A stretch of 64,000 nucleotides of DNA from Microlunatus sagamiharensis (GCF_900105785.1 NZ_LT629799.1:1488001-1552000); one strand, 5' to 3'. Numbered from the stretch's first letter, positions 7,677 through 16,021 are shown. Notes: generated from the letters alone by a model not told the origin. Translations and numbers: made by a program.

Positions 7677-10609
7677 CCCAGCAGCCCGCGGCGCCGCGCG
7701 ACCGCGACGGCCTCCGTACGGCTCCGGGCGCCGAGCTTGGCCAGGATGTTCGAGACGTGCACGCTCGCCGTCTTGGTGCTGATGAACAGCCGCAGGCCGA
7801 TGTCGCCGTTGCTCGCCCCGTCGGCCACCAGCGCGAGCACCTCGGCCTCGCGCGGGGTGAGCACGTCGCCGCCGGGTCCGGTGGAGCCCGACGCGCCGGC
7901 CAGTGGCCGCACCTCGTCGACGAGCGGACGGGCACCGAGCTCCCGTGCGACGGCCAGCGCCTGGCCCGCCGTCCGGGCCGCGCCGGCGTGGTCGCCCGCG
8001 GCGCGCTGCACGACCGCGAGCCGGGCCCCCGAGCGGGCGGCCTCGAAGACCTGCCCGTACGCGGTGAAGGCGTCGACGCTGCGGCGCCAGGCCTCGACGA
8101 GCGTGTCCGGCTCCGTCGGCCGGCCCGCGAGCCAGCCGAGCCGCAGGCCCTCCGCCCGCACCCGCGCGAGCCAGGCCTGGCCCTCGGGCCCGGGCACCCG
8201 GTGCCGCCCGACCTCGGTCGCCGCCTCGGCCTCGTCGACGAGGGACCGCGCCCGGTCGAGCAGGCGCTCGCGCCGCTCGGGGACGAAGGCGCCGAGCCGG
8301 GGTGCGAGCTGGCCGAGCAGCAGCGCGGCGAGCCGGATGCGGCCCTGGAAGGCGACCGTGCCCCACAGGGCGCTGAGCGTGGCCACGACCTCGTCGTGCA
8401 CCGCGAGCGCCTCGTCCAGCTCGCCCGCGTCGCCGTGCAGGTCGATCGCGGCACCGGCGCTCTGGACCGCGACCATGCCCTCGGCGCTCCACTCCGGGCG
8501 CGCCCGTCCGGCGACGACGGCCCAGCCCTCCCGCTCGCCCCGCCCGGCCCTGACGAGCAGCTCGACCGCCGCCAGGCCCGCCGACGGCAGCGACGGCGCC
8601 TGCTCGACGTCGGCGCGGGCGAGGGCGAGCGCCTCGTCCCAGCGCCCGAGCTGGTAGGCGACGAGCCCCGCGAAGACCCGCGCCTCCGCGCCGTACGGGG
8701 CGAAGGGACGCCCGCGCCTCGTCGACTCCGAGGCCGCCGCCCGGTACGCGTCGAGCGCCTCGACCAGCCGGCCCTGCTCGAGCAGCACGGCGCCGAGCTG
8801 GTGGCGCAGCCGCACCTCGGCGGGGTCGTCGGCCGCCCGCGCAGCGTCGGCGAGCTCACCGAGGACGCGGACGGACTCCGCGCTGTCGCCGCGGCGCTCG
8901 GTGATCTTGGCCAGCACGGTCTGCAGCAGCGCCGTCGTCTCCCCCGAGCGCAGCTCGGGAGGCATCGACAGCCCCTCCTCCGCCCAGCGCACCGCGGCGT
9001 CGTCCTGGCGCTCGCCCGCGAGCACGCCGGCCAGGGTGGCGACGGTCCGGGCGCGCAGCGTCGTCGGCGGCTCGGCCGGCACCAGCCGCTCGGCCTCCGC
9101 GGCGGCGGCCAGCTCGTCGGTCGTCGTCTCGTAGCCCTCGGCCGCCTCGACGAGCGCGAGGAGCAGGCGGGCCCGGTCGGTCGGGGCCGCGCCGGGCGGG
9201 AGCCGTTCCAGCTCCTCGCGCGCCACGGTCTCGGCGCGCCGGGCCATCCCGGCGGCGGTCGTGGCCGCGACCGTGCGCTCGACCAGGTCCACCAGCTCGA
9301 CGGGCGGTTCCGCCGCGCGGAGGTCGGCCCGGCCGGCGCGGACCAGGTCGAGCGCGCGGGCGTAGTGCCGCGCGGCCTCGTCGGGCCCGCCGACGGCTGC
9401 GGCGTCGTCCCCGGCCCGCACGCTCGCGGCCAGGGCCTCGGTGGACCGCCCGGCCGCGAGCGCGTGCCGGGCGAGGTCGGCCGCCGCCCCACGTTCGCGC
9501 TGGCCGAGCAGAGCGTCGGTGAAGGCGTCGTGCAGCCGGGCCCGCTCGCCCGGCAGCAGGTCGGCCTCCACGGCCTCGCCGAGCATCGAGTGCCGGAAGC
9601 CGTACCCGTCGCGGCCGGCGACCAGCACGTTGCGGTCGACGGCCGAGCGGACGGCCGCCTCGAGCCGGTCGGCATCGAGTCCGCTGACCCGGCCCAGCAG
9701 GTCGTCGCCGAGACGGTGGCCGGCGACCGCGAGGACCCGGCACACCAGGCGGGCGTCCGCGTCGAGCTGGTCGACCCGCAGGAGCAGCAGGTCGGCGAGG
9801 TCGCGCGGGGTGTCGGAGGTGCCGAGCGTGGCCGCCAGCTCCTCGGCGAAGAAGGCGTTGCCCTCTGCACGCTCGACCAGGGCCTGCAGCTCGGCGGCGG
9901 AGGCCGGCGCGCCCGTCAGGCCGCCGACGAGGGCACGGACGTCGTCGTCCGGCAGCGGACCGAGCTCGACCCGGCGCACCCCGGGCAGCCGTCCCCACGC
10001 CGCGAGCAGGGGACGCAGCGGGTGACGCCGGTGCAGGTCGTCGCTGCGGTAGGACCCGACCAGCCCGACGGGCGCCCTGAAGCCGCGCGTGAGGAGGAAG
10101 GTCATCAGGTCGTAGGTCGACTGGTCGGCCCAGTGCAGGTCCTCGACGACCACCAGCAGTGGGACCGCGGCGCCGAGCCCCGACAACGTGGCGTGGACGC
10201 CCTCGAAGAAGAGCCCGCGCTCGGCCGGCTCGCCCGCGACGGGCCGGGCCCCCACCGGGTCGGTGTCCTGGCCGACCAGCCGGCGCACGGAGGGGTAGCG
10301 CCCGACCAGCTCGGCGACCGCCTCGGGCCGGGAGGCGGCCAGTCGGCCGGCCAGCTCGGTGAAAGGCAGGTAGGGCACCGGGCTGCCGGCGAGGTCGAGG
10401 CAGTGGCCGACGACGACCTCCCAGCCCTGGCCGGTCGCGCGCTCGCCCAGCGCTGCGAGCAGCCGCGACTTGCCGATCCCGGCGTCACCGCCGAGCAGGA
10501 CGCAGCCGGGCGCCGGCTCGGGACGTACGCCCGCCAGCGCGGCGAGCTCGTCGAGCTCGCGCGTGCGCCCGACGAGGGGCGTGGCGGCGATCGGCACGGG
10601 CGTCATCAT
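7673..10609 (-). CDS. LuxR-family regulator with AAA ATPase and TPR-like domain (LAL type)
   Basis: A 978-residue large ATP-binding LuxR protein (MalT-like architecture). Residues 13-200 form an AAA/STAND ATPase: Walker A GDAGIGKSRLL at 41-51 and Walker B LLVVVEDLHWAD near 150. The middle 500 residues are Ala/Leu/Glu-rich helical repeats (TPR-like sensor). The C-terminal HTH runs from about 915 (LTPREAEVLALVADG) to 963 (VSNILAKLGARSR). Such proteins typically activate transcription when ligand and ATP are bound. Two palindromes lie just upstream (10646-10688). The target is unknown; the nearest candidate is the divergent 56-residue ORF. Confidence 0.92.
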   Translation of the reverse strand: MMTPVPIAATPLVGRTRELDELAALAGVRPEPAPGCVLLGGDAGIGKSRLLAALGERATGQGWEVVVGHCLDLAGSPVPYLPFTELAGRLAASRPEAVAELVGRYPSVRRLVGQDTDPVGARPVAGEPAERGLFFEGVHATLSGLGAAVPLLVVVEDLHWADQSTYDLMTFLLTRGFRAPVGLVGSYRSDDLHRRHPLRPLLAAWGRLPGVRRVELGPLPDDDVRALVGGLTGAPASAAELQALVERAEGNAFFAEELAATLGTSDTPRDLADLLLLRVDQLDADARLVCRVLAVAGHRLGDDLLGRVSGLDADRLEAAVRSAVDRNVLVAGRDGYGFRHSMLGEAVEADLLPGERARLHDAFTDALLGQRERGAAADLARHALAAGRSTEALAASVRAGDDAAAVGGPDEAARHYARALDLVRAGRADLRAAEPPVELVDLVERTVAATTAAGMARRAETVAREELERLPPGAAPTDRARLLLALVEAAEGYETTTDELAAAAEAERLVPAEPPTTLRARTVATLAGVLAGERQDDAAVRWAEEGLSMPPELRSGETTALLQTVLAKITERRGDSAESVRVLGELADAARAADDPAEVRLRHQLGAVLLEQGRLVEALDAYRAAASESTRRGRPFAPYGAEARVFAGLVAYQLGRWDEALALARADVEQAPSLPSAGLAAVELLVRAGRGEREGWAVVAGRARPEWSAEGMVAVQSAGAAIDLHGDAGELDEALAVHDEVVATLSALWGTVAFQGRIRLAALLLGQLAPRLGAFVPERRERLLDRARSLVDEAEAATEVGRHRVPGPEGQAWLARVRAEGLRLGWLAGRPTEPDTLVEAWRRSVDAFTAYGQVFEAARSGARLAVVQRAAGDHAGAARTAGQALAVARELGARPLVDEVRPLAGASGSTGPGGDVLTPREAEVLALVADGASNGDIGLRLFISTKTASVHVSNILAKLGARSRTEAVAVARRRGLLG

Positions 10610-10645
10610 GGCAGCCCCTCCCGGCAGGAGCTCGCGCTGCGGTCC

Positions 10646-10688
10646 CTGAGGTACCTCAGACGCCCACGGGCCCCACCTCAGAGGTCCG
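10646..10688. promoter_or_regulatory. palindrome pair between LuxR gene and small ORF
   Basis: A perfect 14-base palindrome, CTGAGGTACCTCAG, occupies 10646-10659. A second, shorter one (ACCTCAGAGGT) lies at 10675-10685. Both share the ACCTCAGA half-site, repeated 22 bases apart (about two helical turns). This layout suits a dimeric regulator, most simply the adjacent LAL-type LuxR protein. That assignment is inference. Confidence 0.45.
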
Positions 10689-10803
10689 TCCCGACGCGAA
10701 GGGGCCCGTGATCAGGGCGGATGCCCGATGTGGGGAGCGCGGCTCACGACGAGGTTCGTCGTCATGAGGGGCCGGACGGGTCCCACCGAGCCAGGAGGAC
10801 ACC

Positions 10804-10974
10804 ATGCTCACCGACTACGACGTCAACGCCCGCATCGCCGAGCTGCAGGACATCGCGGCGCTCGACCGGCTGGCCGCCGACGGCCAGCCCGCGGCGGTGC
10901 TCACCCGCTGGGCGACCCGGGACCGGGGGTCCCGCTCCGGCGGGCTGCGCCGGCTGCTCCACCTCGGGCGCTGA
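10804..10974 (+). CDS. small protein, 56 residues
   Basis: A short ORF (MLTDYDVNARIAELQDIAAL to the C-terminal LLHLGR) with a textbook Shine-Dalgarno (AGGAGG, 10796-10801 region) just before the ATG. It is predicted to be one or two amphipathic helices followed by an Arg/Gly-rich tail. No membrane segment or known domain is seen. It is divergent from the LuxR regulator and followed directly by a strong hairpin terminator, so it looks like a self-contained transcription unit. The function is unknown; it could be a target or partner of the LuxR protein. Confidence 0.6.
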   Translation: MLTDYDVNARIAELQDIAALDRLAADGQPAAVLTRWATRDRGSRSGGLRRLLHLGR

Positions 10975-10984
10975 GCGCACGACG

Positions 10985-11020
10985 GCGGGCGGGCGCCGAC
11001 CCCCGAGGGGCGCCGCCCGC
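10985..11020. terminator. bidirectional hairpin terminator
   Basis: A GC-rich stem (GCGGGCGGGCGCC pairing with GGCGCCGCCCGC) around a CCCCGAGG loop. It sits exactly between the stop of the 56-residue ORF and the stop of the convergent hydrolase gene. Confidence 0.65.
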
Positions 11021-11722
11021 TCAACCGCGCGGCGACCCCGCGGCGGCGACCAGCAGGGCGGCGAGCTCGGCGGGACGGGTGACCATCGGCCAGTGCCCGG
11101 AGTCCACGTCGACGACGGTCAGGTTGGTCACCCGGGCGAGCTCGGGCAGGTCGCCGTCGCGCACCCAGCCGCGGGCCTCCTCGGCGCTGAACTCGGGGCA
11201 CACGAGCGTGACGGGCACGCCGTAGCGCCGCTCGTCGCCCAGGTGCACGACAGCCTGGGACACCCCGGCCGGCACGGCCACCGTGGTCTCGGCGAGCGCC
11301 GAGCGCGCGGCGTCGTCCAGGTCCGGCGCGTCGGGCCCCTCGAAGGGCTCCCAGCCCGGGAAGGGCATGACCCCGTCGACGACGGGGAAGAAGTCGGCGT
11401 ACGTGTCGCCGTCGGCGGACGGGAAGCCGCCGACGAGGACGACCCGGCGTACGCGGTCGGGTCGCCGGTCGGCGACGAGCCAAGCCAGGCCCGAGGCGGC
11501 CGAGTGGCCGACCACGACCGGCGAGCTCGCGGCGTCGACGACACGCAGGACCGCGTCGAGCTGGTCGTCGAGCGTGGCCGGACCGACGGTGTCCACCCCG
11601 GGCAGCGCAGGCGCGACCGCCGTCAGCCCTGCTTCGGCGAGCCGGTCGACCACCGGGTCCCAGACGGAACCGGGCAGCCAGAGGCCGGGCAGCAGGACGA
11701 GGTCGACCGACGACGAGGTCAT
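11021..11722 (-). CDS. alpha/beta hydrolase
   Basis: A 233-residue alpha/beta-hydrolase-fold protein. The oxyanion region LLPGLWLPGSVWDPV precedes the nucleophile elbow VVGHSAASG (Ser near residue 75), and the catalytic His is in DSGHWPM near the C-terminus. It has no signal peptide, so it is cytoplasmic. The closest recognisable relatives are small esterases of the salicylate-esterase/EstC kind, but the substrate cannot be named. The start is ATG at 11722. It is followed upstream by the lpd terminator hairpin and so is probably its own unit. Confidence 0.82.
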   Translation of the reverse strand: MTSSSVDLVLLPGLWLPGSVWDPVVDRLAEAGLTAVAPALPGVDTVGPATLDDQLDAVLRVVDAASSPVVVGHSAASGLAWLVADRRPDRVRRVVLVGGFPSADGDTYADFFPVVDGVMPFPGWEPFEGPDAPDLDDAARSALAETTVAVPAGVSQAVVHLGDERRYGVPVTLVCPEFSAEEARGWVRDGDLPELARVTNLTVVDVDSGHWPMVTRPAELAALLVAAAGSPRG

Positions 11723-11734
11723 GGTCGGAGGCTA

Positions 11735-11763
11735 GCGGCGCGGACCGACAGGACTCGCGCCGC
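11735..11763. terminator. hairpin after lpd
   Basis: An 8-base perfect stem GCGGCGCG/CGCGCCGC with a 13-base loop, starting 7 bases beyond the stop codon of the lipoamide dehydrogenase gene. There is no U tract, as is common in high-GC actinomycetes. Confidence 0.5.
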
Positions 11764-11770
11764 CGGCCGG

Positions 11771-13171
11771 TCACATGTTGATCATGTGGCCCGAGATGCC
11801 GTGCGCGGCCTCCTTGAGGGCCTCGGACAGCGTCGGGTGCGCGTGCACGTTGCGCGCGACCTCCTCGGCCGTCAGGTCCCACATCTGCGCGAGCGTGAGC
11901 TCCGGCAGCAGCTCGGTCACGTCGGGCCCGATCATGTGCAGGCCGAGGATCTCGCCGTACTTGGCGTCGGCCACCAGCTTGACGAAGCCGGTCGCCTCCC
12001 CCAGGCCGTGGGCCTTGCCGTTGGCCGTGAAGGGGAACCTCGCGACCTTGACGTCGTAGCCCTTGTCCTTCGCCTGCGCCTCGGTGTAGCCGAACGAGCC
12101 GATCTGCGGCTGGCAGTAGGTCGCCCGCGGGATCATGTCGTAGTTGATCGGCATGGTCTCCGCGCCGGCGATGGTCTCCGCCGCCACGATGCCCTGCGCC
12201 TCGGCCGTGTGGGCGAGCAGCAGCTTGCCGGTCACGTCGCCGATCGCGTAGATGTGCGGCTTGTTGGTGCGCATGTGGTCGTCGATGGCGATCGCCCCGC
12301 GCGGGCCGAGCTCCACGCCGGCCTTCTCGAGGCCGTAGCCGTCGGTGCGCGGCGCGAAGCCGATGGCCTGCATGACCTTGTCGGCCTCGAGGACGGTGCT
12401 GTCGCCGCCCTGGGCGGGCGACACGGTCACCTTCACCGTGTCGCCGGAGTCGTCGATGCTCTCGACCTTCGTGCTCGTCATGATCTTCACGCCGAGCTTC
12501 TTGTACTGCTTGGCCAGCTCGGCGGAGATCTCCGGGTCCTCCAGCGGGACCATCCGGTCGAGGAACTCGACGATGGTGACGTCGACGCCGTAGTTGGCGA
12601 GCACGTACGCGAACTCGGTCCCGATCGCGCCCGAGCCGGCGATGATCATCGAGCCGGGCAGCTCCTCGGTGAGGATCTGCTCCTCGTAGGTCACGACGCG
12701 GTCGGTGATCTTCGTGCCGGGCAGCAGGCGCGTGGTGGCCCCCGCGGCGATGATCAGGTTGTCGAAGGTGACCGACTGGTTGCCGCCCTTGTTCAGCGCG
12801 ACGTCGAAGGTGTGGTCGTCGACGAAGGTCGCCCAGCCGTCGATCTCGGTGATCTTGTTCTTCTTCATCAGGAAGTGGACGCCCTTGGCCATCCGGTCGG
12901 CCACCGACCGGCTGCGCGTGAAGGCCGCGCCGAAGTCGAAGGTGACGTCACCGCTGATGCCGAAGGTCTTGGCCTCGTGGGTGAAGAGGTGGGCGACCTC
13001 TGCGTTGCGCAGCAGCGACTTCGTGGGGATGCACCCGACGTTGTTGCAGACCCCGCCCCAGTACTTCAGCTCGATGACGGCGGTCTTCAGGCCTAGCTGT
13101 GCGGCGCGGACGGCGGCGACGTATCCGCCCGGTCCGGCGCCCAGCACGACGACGTCGTAGTGATCGCTCAT
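11771..13171 (-). CDS. lpdA: dihydrolipoyl dehydrogenase (E3)
   Basis: A 466-residue FAD-dependent disulfide oxidoreductase. It reoxidises dihydrolipoamide in the pyruvate and 2-oxoglutarate dehydrogenase complexes, transferring electrons to NAD. Visible are the N-terminal FAD motif [17 protein letters not shown], the redox-active disulfide [16 protein letters not shown] (residues about 39-54), the NAD-binding motif [16 protein letters not shown], a second FAD segment [20 protein letters not shown] and the C-terminal catalytic HAHPTLSE. Length is as usual for the family. It is divergent from the HTH-MurA gene. No E1 or E2 genes are in the window. Confidence 0.97.
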   Translation of the reverse strand: MSDHYDVVVLGAGPGGYVAAVRAAQLGLKTAVIELKYWGGVCNNVGCIPTKSLLRNAEVAHLFTHEAKTFGISGDVTFDFGAAFTRSRSVADRMAKGVHFLMKKNKITEIDGWATFVDDHTFDVALNKGGNQSVTFDNLIIAAGATTRLLPGTKITDRVVTYEEQILTEELPGSMIIAGSGAIGTEFAYVLANYGVDVTIVEFLDRMVPLEDPEISAELAKQYKKLGVKIMTSTKVESIDDSGDTVKVTVSPAQGGDSTVLEADKVMQAIGFAPRTDGYGLEKAGVELGPRGAIAIDDHMRTNKPHIYAIGDVTGKLLLAHTAEAQGIVAAETIAGAETMPINYDMIPRATYCQPQIGSFGYTEAQAKDKGYDVKVARFPFTANGKAHGLGEATGFVKLVADAKYGEILGLHMIGPDVTELLPELTLAQMWDLTAEEVARNVHAHPTLSEALKEAAHGISGHMINM

Positions 13172-13282
13172 GTGGCTAGCCTAGAGGGACCCGCACGGGT
13201 GCGGCCGCGGTGGTCAACGGGCCGGCCAGGCGCGGATCGCGCCGACGCGACGTCCGCGACACGCCGCAGGTTCGCGGAAAAT

Positions 13283-13294
13283 CTCATATGTGAG
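13283..13294. promoter_or_regulatory. inverted-repeat operator candidate before HTH-MurA gene
   Basis: CTCATATGTGAG has CTCA/TGAG arms around TATG. It lies 14 bases before the GTG start of the HTH-MurA gene, in an AT-rich patch (GGAAAATCTCATATG) that stands out from the GC-rich surroundings. It probably overlaps the promoter and may be where the Xre domain binds. Confidence 0.4.
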
Positions 13295-13308
13295 TTAGCG
13301 TCGTCGAC

Positions 13309-14835
13309 GTGACGACCACGGACCTGGACCAGATCGGCGGACTCATCCGCAGCGCGCGCAAGCACCGCGGGCTGACGCAGACCCAGCTCGCCGAGGTGCT
13401 CGGCACCAGCCAGAGCGCGGTCCACCGGATCGAGGCCGGCAACCAGAACCTCAGCCTCGAGATGGTCAACCGCATCGCGGCCGCCCTCGACGCCCCGCTC
13501 ATCTCGGTCGGCCAGGCCGCGCCGCAGCACCTGCGCGTCCAGGGCGGCGTCAAGCTCAACGGCTCGATCGACGTCCGCTCCTCCAAGAACGCGGCCGTCG
13601 CCCTGCTCTGCGCCAGCCTTCTCAACCGCGGCCGCACCGTCATCCGCGGCATCGCCCGCATCGAGGAGGTCAACCGGATCCTCGAGGTGCTCACCAGCAT
13701 CGGCGTGCGCGCCACCTGGCTCAACGGCGGCGCCGACCTCGAGCTCAGCCGCCCCGACGACCTCGACCTGGACGGGATGGACGTCGAGGCCGCGCGCCGC
13801 ACGCGCTCGGTGATCATGTTCCTCGGGCCGCTGCTGCACTCCTACCCCGACTTCGCGCTCCCGTACGCCGGCGGCTGCGACCTGGGTGCCCGCACGATCG
13901 AGCCCCACCTGCAGGTGCTGCGCCGCTTCGGCCTCGACGTCGTGCCGACCGAGGGCTTCTACCGCTGCTCGGTGGACGACTCCGTGGAGCCGACCCGGCC
14001 CATCACGCTCACCGAGCGCGGGGACACCGTCACCGAGAACGCGCTGCTGGCCGCGGCCCTCTCCCCCGGCGTCACGGTCATCCGCAACGCGAGCCCCAAC
14101 TACATGGTCCAGGACCTCTGCGTCTTCCTGACCCGGCTCGGGGTGGAGATCGACGGCATCGGCACCACGACGCTGCAGGTGCACGGCGTCGCGGAGATCG
14201 ACGTCGACGTCGAGTTCGCCCCGTCGGAGGACCCGATCGAGGCGATGAGCCTCCTCACCGCGGCGATCGTCACCGGCTCGGAGCTGACGATCCGCCGGGT
14301 GCCGATCGAGTTCCTCGAGATCGAGCTCGCCGTGCTGGAGGAGATGGGCCTCGAGTTCACCCTCGGCACCGAGTACGTCGCCGCCAACGCCCACACACGC
14401 CTGGTCGACCTGACGGTGAAGCCGTCGGTCCTCCACGCGCCGATCGACAAGATCCACCCGATGCCGTTCCCCGGCCTCAACATCGACAACCTGCCGTTCT
14501 TCGCCGTGATCGCGGCGACCGCGGAGGGCAAGACCGTCATCCACGACTGGGTCTACGAGAACCGCGCCATCTACCTCACCGAGCTCAACCGGCTCGGCGC
14601 CCGCGTCCAGCTGCTCGACCCACACCGGATCATCGTCGAGGGCCCGACCCGCTGGCGCGGGACGCAGGTCGTCTGCCCGCCGGCGCTGCGCCCGGCGGTC
14701 TGCATCCTGCTCGGCATGCTCGGCGCCCGCGGCGAGTCCGTGCTGCGCGACGTCTACGTCATCAACCGCGGCTACGAGGACCTCGCGCACCGCCTCAACA
14801 TGCTGGGTGCCGACATCGAGGTGTTCAGAGATTAA
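13309..14835 (+). CDS. Xre-type HTH fused to MurA-like enolpyruvyl transferase
   Basis: A 508-residue fusion. Residues 5-65 are an Xre/Cro HTH (IRSARKHRGLTQTQLAEVLG, SQSAVHRIEAGN). From about residue 76 on it is an EPSP/MurA-type fold (UDP-N-acetylglucosamine 1-carboxyvinyltransferase). The substrate-binding KN pair is present (RSSKNAAVALL), and GGCDLGART matches the GGC-x-GAR active-site loop with the Cys that adds to PEP and is hit by fosfomycin. The later PFPGLNIDNLPFFA region keeps an Asp where MurA has its catalytic FPTD Asp. It could be a cell-wall enzyme that also represses its own gene, or an enzyme-derived regulator sensing UDP-sugars. It is probably not the only MurA in the cell. 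The stop codon TAA is the first part of a repeat element. Confidence 0.85.
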   Translation: MTTTDLDQIGGLIRSARKHRGLTQTQLAEVLGTSQSAVHRIEAGNQNLSLEMVNRIAAALDAPLISVGQAAPQHLRVQGGVKLNGSIDVRSSKNAAVALLCASLLNRGRTVIRGIARIEEVNRILEVLTSIGVRATWLNGGADLELSRPDDLDLDGMDVEAARRTRSVIMFLGPLLHSYPDFALPYAGGCDLGARTIEPHLQVLRRFGLDVVPTEGFYRCSVDDSVEPTRPITLTERGDTVTENALLAAALSPGVTVIRNASPNYMVQDLCVFLTRLGVEIDGIGTTTLQVHGVAEIDVDVEFAPSEDPIEAMSLLTAAIVTGSELTIRRVPIEFLEIELAVLEEMGLEFTLGTEYVAANAHTRLVDLTVKPSVLHAPIDKIHPMPFPGLNIDNLPFFAVIAATAEGKTVIHDWVYENRAIYLTELNRLGARVQLLDPHRIIVEGPTRWRGTQVVCPPALRPAVCILLGMLGARGESVLRDVYVINRGYEDLAHRLNMLGADIEVFRD

Positions 14836-14990
14836 TTGCCTCCGCTTCGCTCCGGCGCAGAGCGCGCTCTGATCCTCCGCCTTCCTCCCTACCTCGGAAG
14901 CCCGCGGCTGAGCGGTCGAGAAGTGGGTGCCGCGGGGCTTCCTCCTCCGGTCGTCCAGGCGGAGGCGCGCGCTCTGGCGATGGTCGGGCT
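14833..14990 (+). repeat. structured repeat, copy A
   Basis: A non-coding element starting at the stop codon of the HTH-MurA gene (TAATT). It shares with copy B (24466-24622, opposite strand) the blocks at 14878-14890 (CGCCTTCCTCCCT) and 14946-14961 (TCCGGTCGTCCAGGCG), plus shorter matches (CGCTCCG, GCGCTCTG, GGTCGGG). Between the two blocks is a hairpin, with arms at 14896-14908 and 14929-14942 (GGAAGCC/GGCTTCC type, one bulge). The stem sequence differs from that of copy B. It may be a terminator-like or mobile non-autonomous element. It fills the 212-base gap before pdxY. Confidence 0.75.
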
Positions 14991-15047
14991 ACAAAAAGCT
15001 CCTGCCGCAGCCAGTGGCCCAACCGCCCGCTCGGCTCGGTTGACGCA

Positions 15048-16013
15048 CTAGCGCAGGCTGACTGCCTCGAAGCGGCGGGACGGGTTCACCAGTTCGTCCT
15101 GGGCGGCGACGAGCTGGAGCTCGCGCCGACCGGACCGACGGGTGGCGTCGAGGACGCCGAAGACGACCGAGGCCGTCCAGGCCACGGCGTCGGCGGGGTC
15201 GTCGGTCTGCAGGAGCCGGGCGAGGAAGACGGCGGCGGTAAGGTCCCCGGCGCCCTGGAAGATCCCGTCGAGCCGCGGCGTCGTGACGCGCCACGCGCCC
15301 GCGCCGGTGACGACCACCAGGTCGAGGGTGCCGGGCTGGGTGTCCTCGACGTCGGCGCTGGTCACCAGCACCGTCTCCGGCCCGAGCGCCCGGGCCGCCT
15401 GGGCGGCCTCGACCACCTCGGCGAGCGTCCGGACGGTGCGCCCGGTCAGGAACTCCAGCTCGAACTGGTTCGGCGTGACGACCTGCGCCTGCGGCACGAC
15501 CGCGTCGCGCATCAGCTCGGGGATGCCGGGGGCCACGAAGAAGCCGCGGCCGACGTCGCCGAGGACGGGGTCGCAGCAGTAGAGGGCACCGGGGTTGCGC
15601 TCCTTGACCAGCGCCACGGCCTCGAGCACAGCCCGACCCGTGTCCGCCGCACCCTGGTAGCCCGACAGGACCGCGTCGCACTCGCCCAGCACCCCGAGGT
15701 CGTCGATGCCCTGCACCACCGCGCGCACGTCGTCGGCCCCGAGCACCGGGCCGCGCCAGGAGGCGTACCCGGTGTTGTTCGAGAAGTGCACGGTGAGGAC
15801 CGGCCACACCTCGACGCCCATCCGCATCAGCGGGAAGGTCGCCGCGCTGTTGCCGACGTGGCCGTACGCGACCGAGGACTGGATGGACAGGACTGTGCTG
15901 TTCCGGGGGGGCTCGGGGGGGTCGTCCCCCCCGGAACCGACTGTGCGGTTCCGGGGGGGCTCGGGGGGCTCGGGGGGGTCGTCCCCCCCGGAACCAGGCG
16001 TGCTGTTCCGCAC
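15048..16013 (-). CDS. pdxY: pyridoxal kinase with repeat-encoded N-terminal extension
   Basis: Phosphorylates pyridoxal (and pyridoxine) to the 5'-phosphate in the vitamin B6 salvage pathway; a PfkB/ribokinase-like fold. Clear PdxY features are LSIQSSVAYGHVGNSAA at the start of the fold, YCCDPVLGDVGRGFFV, TPNQFELEFLTG, and the anion hole plus catalytic Asp in FQGAGDLTAAVFLARLL. The normal protein should begin just before LSIQSS. Here the reading frame continues upstream through two hairpin repeats encoding GSGGDDPPEPPRN-type peptides to a GTG at 16013, giving an N-terminal extension of about 35 residues. No start codon is seen between the repeats and LSIQSS. Only 8 bases separate the GTG from the upstream monooxygenase stop. 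Confidence 0.85.
   Translation of the reverse strand: MRNSTPGSGGDDPPEPPEPPRNRTVGSGGDDPPEPPRNSTVLSIQSSVAYGHVGNSAATFPLMRMGVEVWPVLTVHFSNNTGYASWRGPVLGADDVRAVVQGIDDLGVLGECDAVLSGYQGAADTGRAVLEAVALVKERNPGALYCCDPVLGDVGRGFFVAPGIPELMRDAVVPQAQVVTPNQFELEFLTGRTVRTLAEVVEAAQAARALGPETVLVTSADVEDTQPGTLDLVVVTGAGAWRVTTPRLDGIFQGAGDLTAAVFLARLLQTDDPADAVAWTASVVFGVLDATRRSGRRELQLVAAQDELVNPSRRFEAVSLR
15901..15993. repeat. tandem G-rich hairpin repeats inside pdxY 5' end
   Basis: Two direct repeats of a self-complementary unit. Each has TTCCGGGGGGG, then one (15901-15936) or two (15949-15993) CTCGGGGGG modules, then GTCGT and CCCCCCCGGAA. The arms pair perfectly into hairpins, and the runs of six or seven Gs could form G-quadruplexes. 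Short copies of GGAACAGCAC (minus strand) flank the array exactly 105 bases apart. This fits an in-frame insertion or expansion between duplicated ends. Confidence 0.85.
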
Positions 16014-16021
16014 GGCCGGCC

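Noticed and set aside
7523-10711. A 1062-codon frame opposite the LuxR regulator
   Set aside because: Low-complexity Arg/Gly/Pro composition. The LuxR gene on the minus strand has Walker and HTH motifs.
13168-14790. A 540-codon frame opposite the HTH-MurA gene
   Set aside because: Only Asp/Val/Arg-rich antisense translation; the plus strand carries the recognisable fusion.
14825-15022. A 65-codon minus-strand ORF with a Met start
   Set aside because: It lies inside structured repeat copy A and reaches the MurA stop region. The paired hairpin explains the base pattern better than a protein.
15901-15993. Possible CRISPR or microsatellite
   Set aside because: Only two units, self-complementary, no unique spacers and no cas genes; better described as tandem hairpins.
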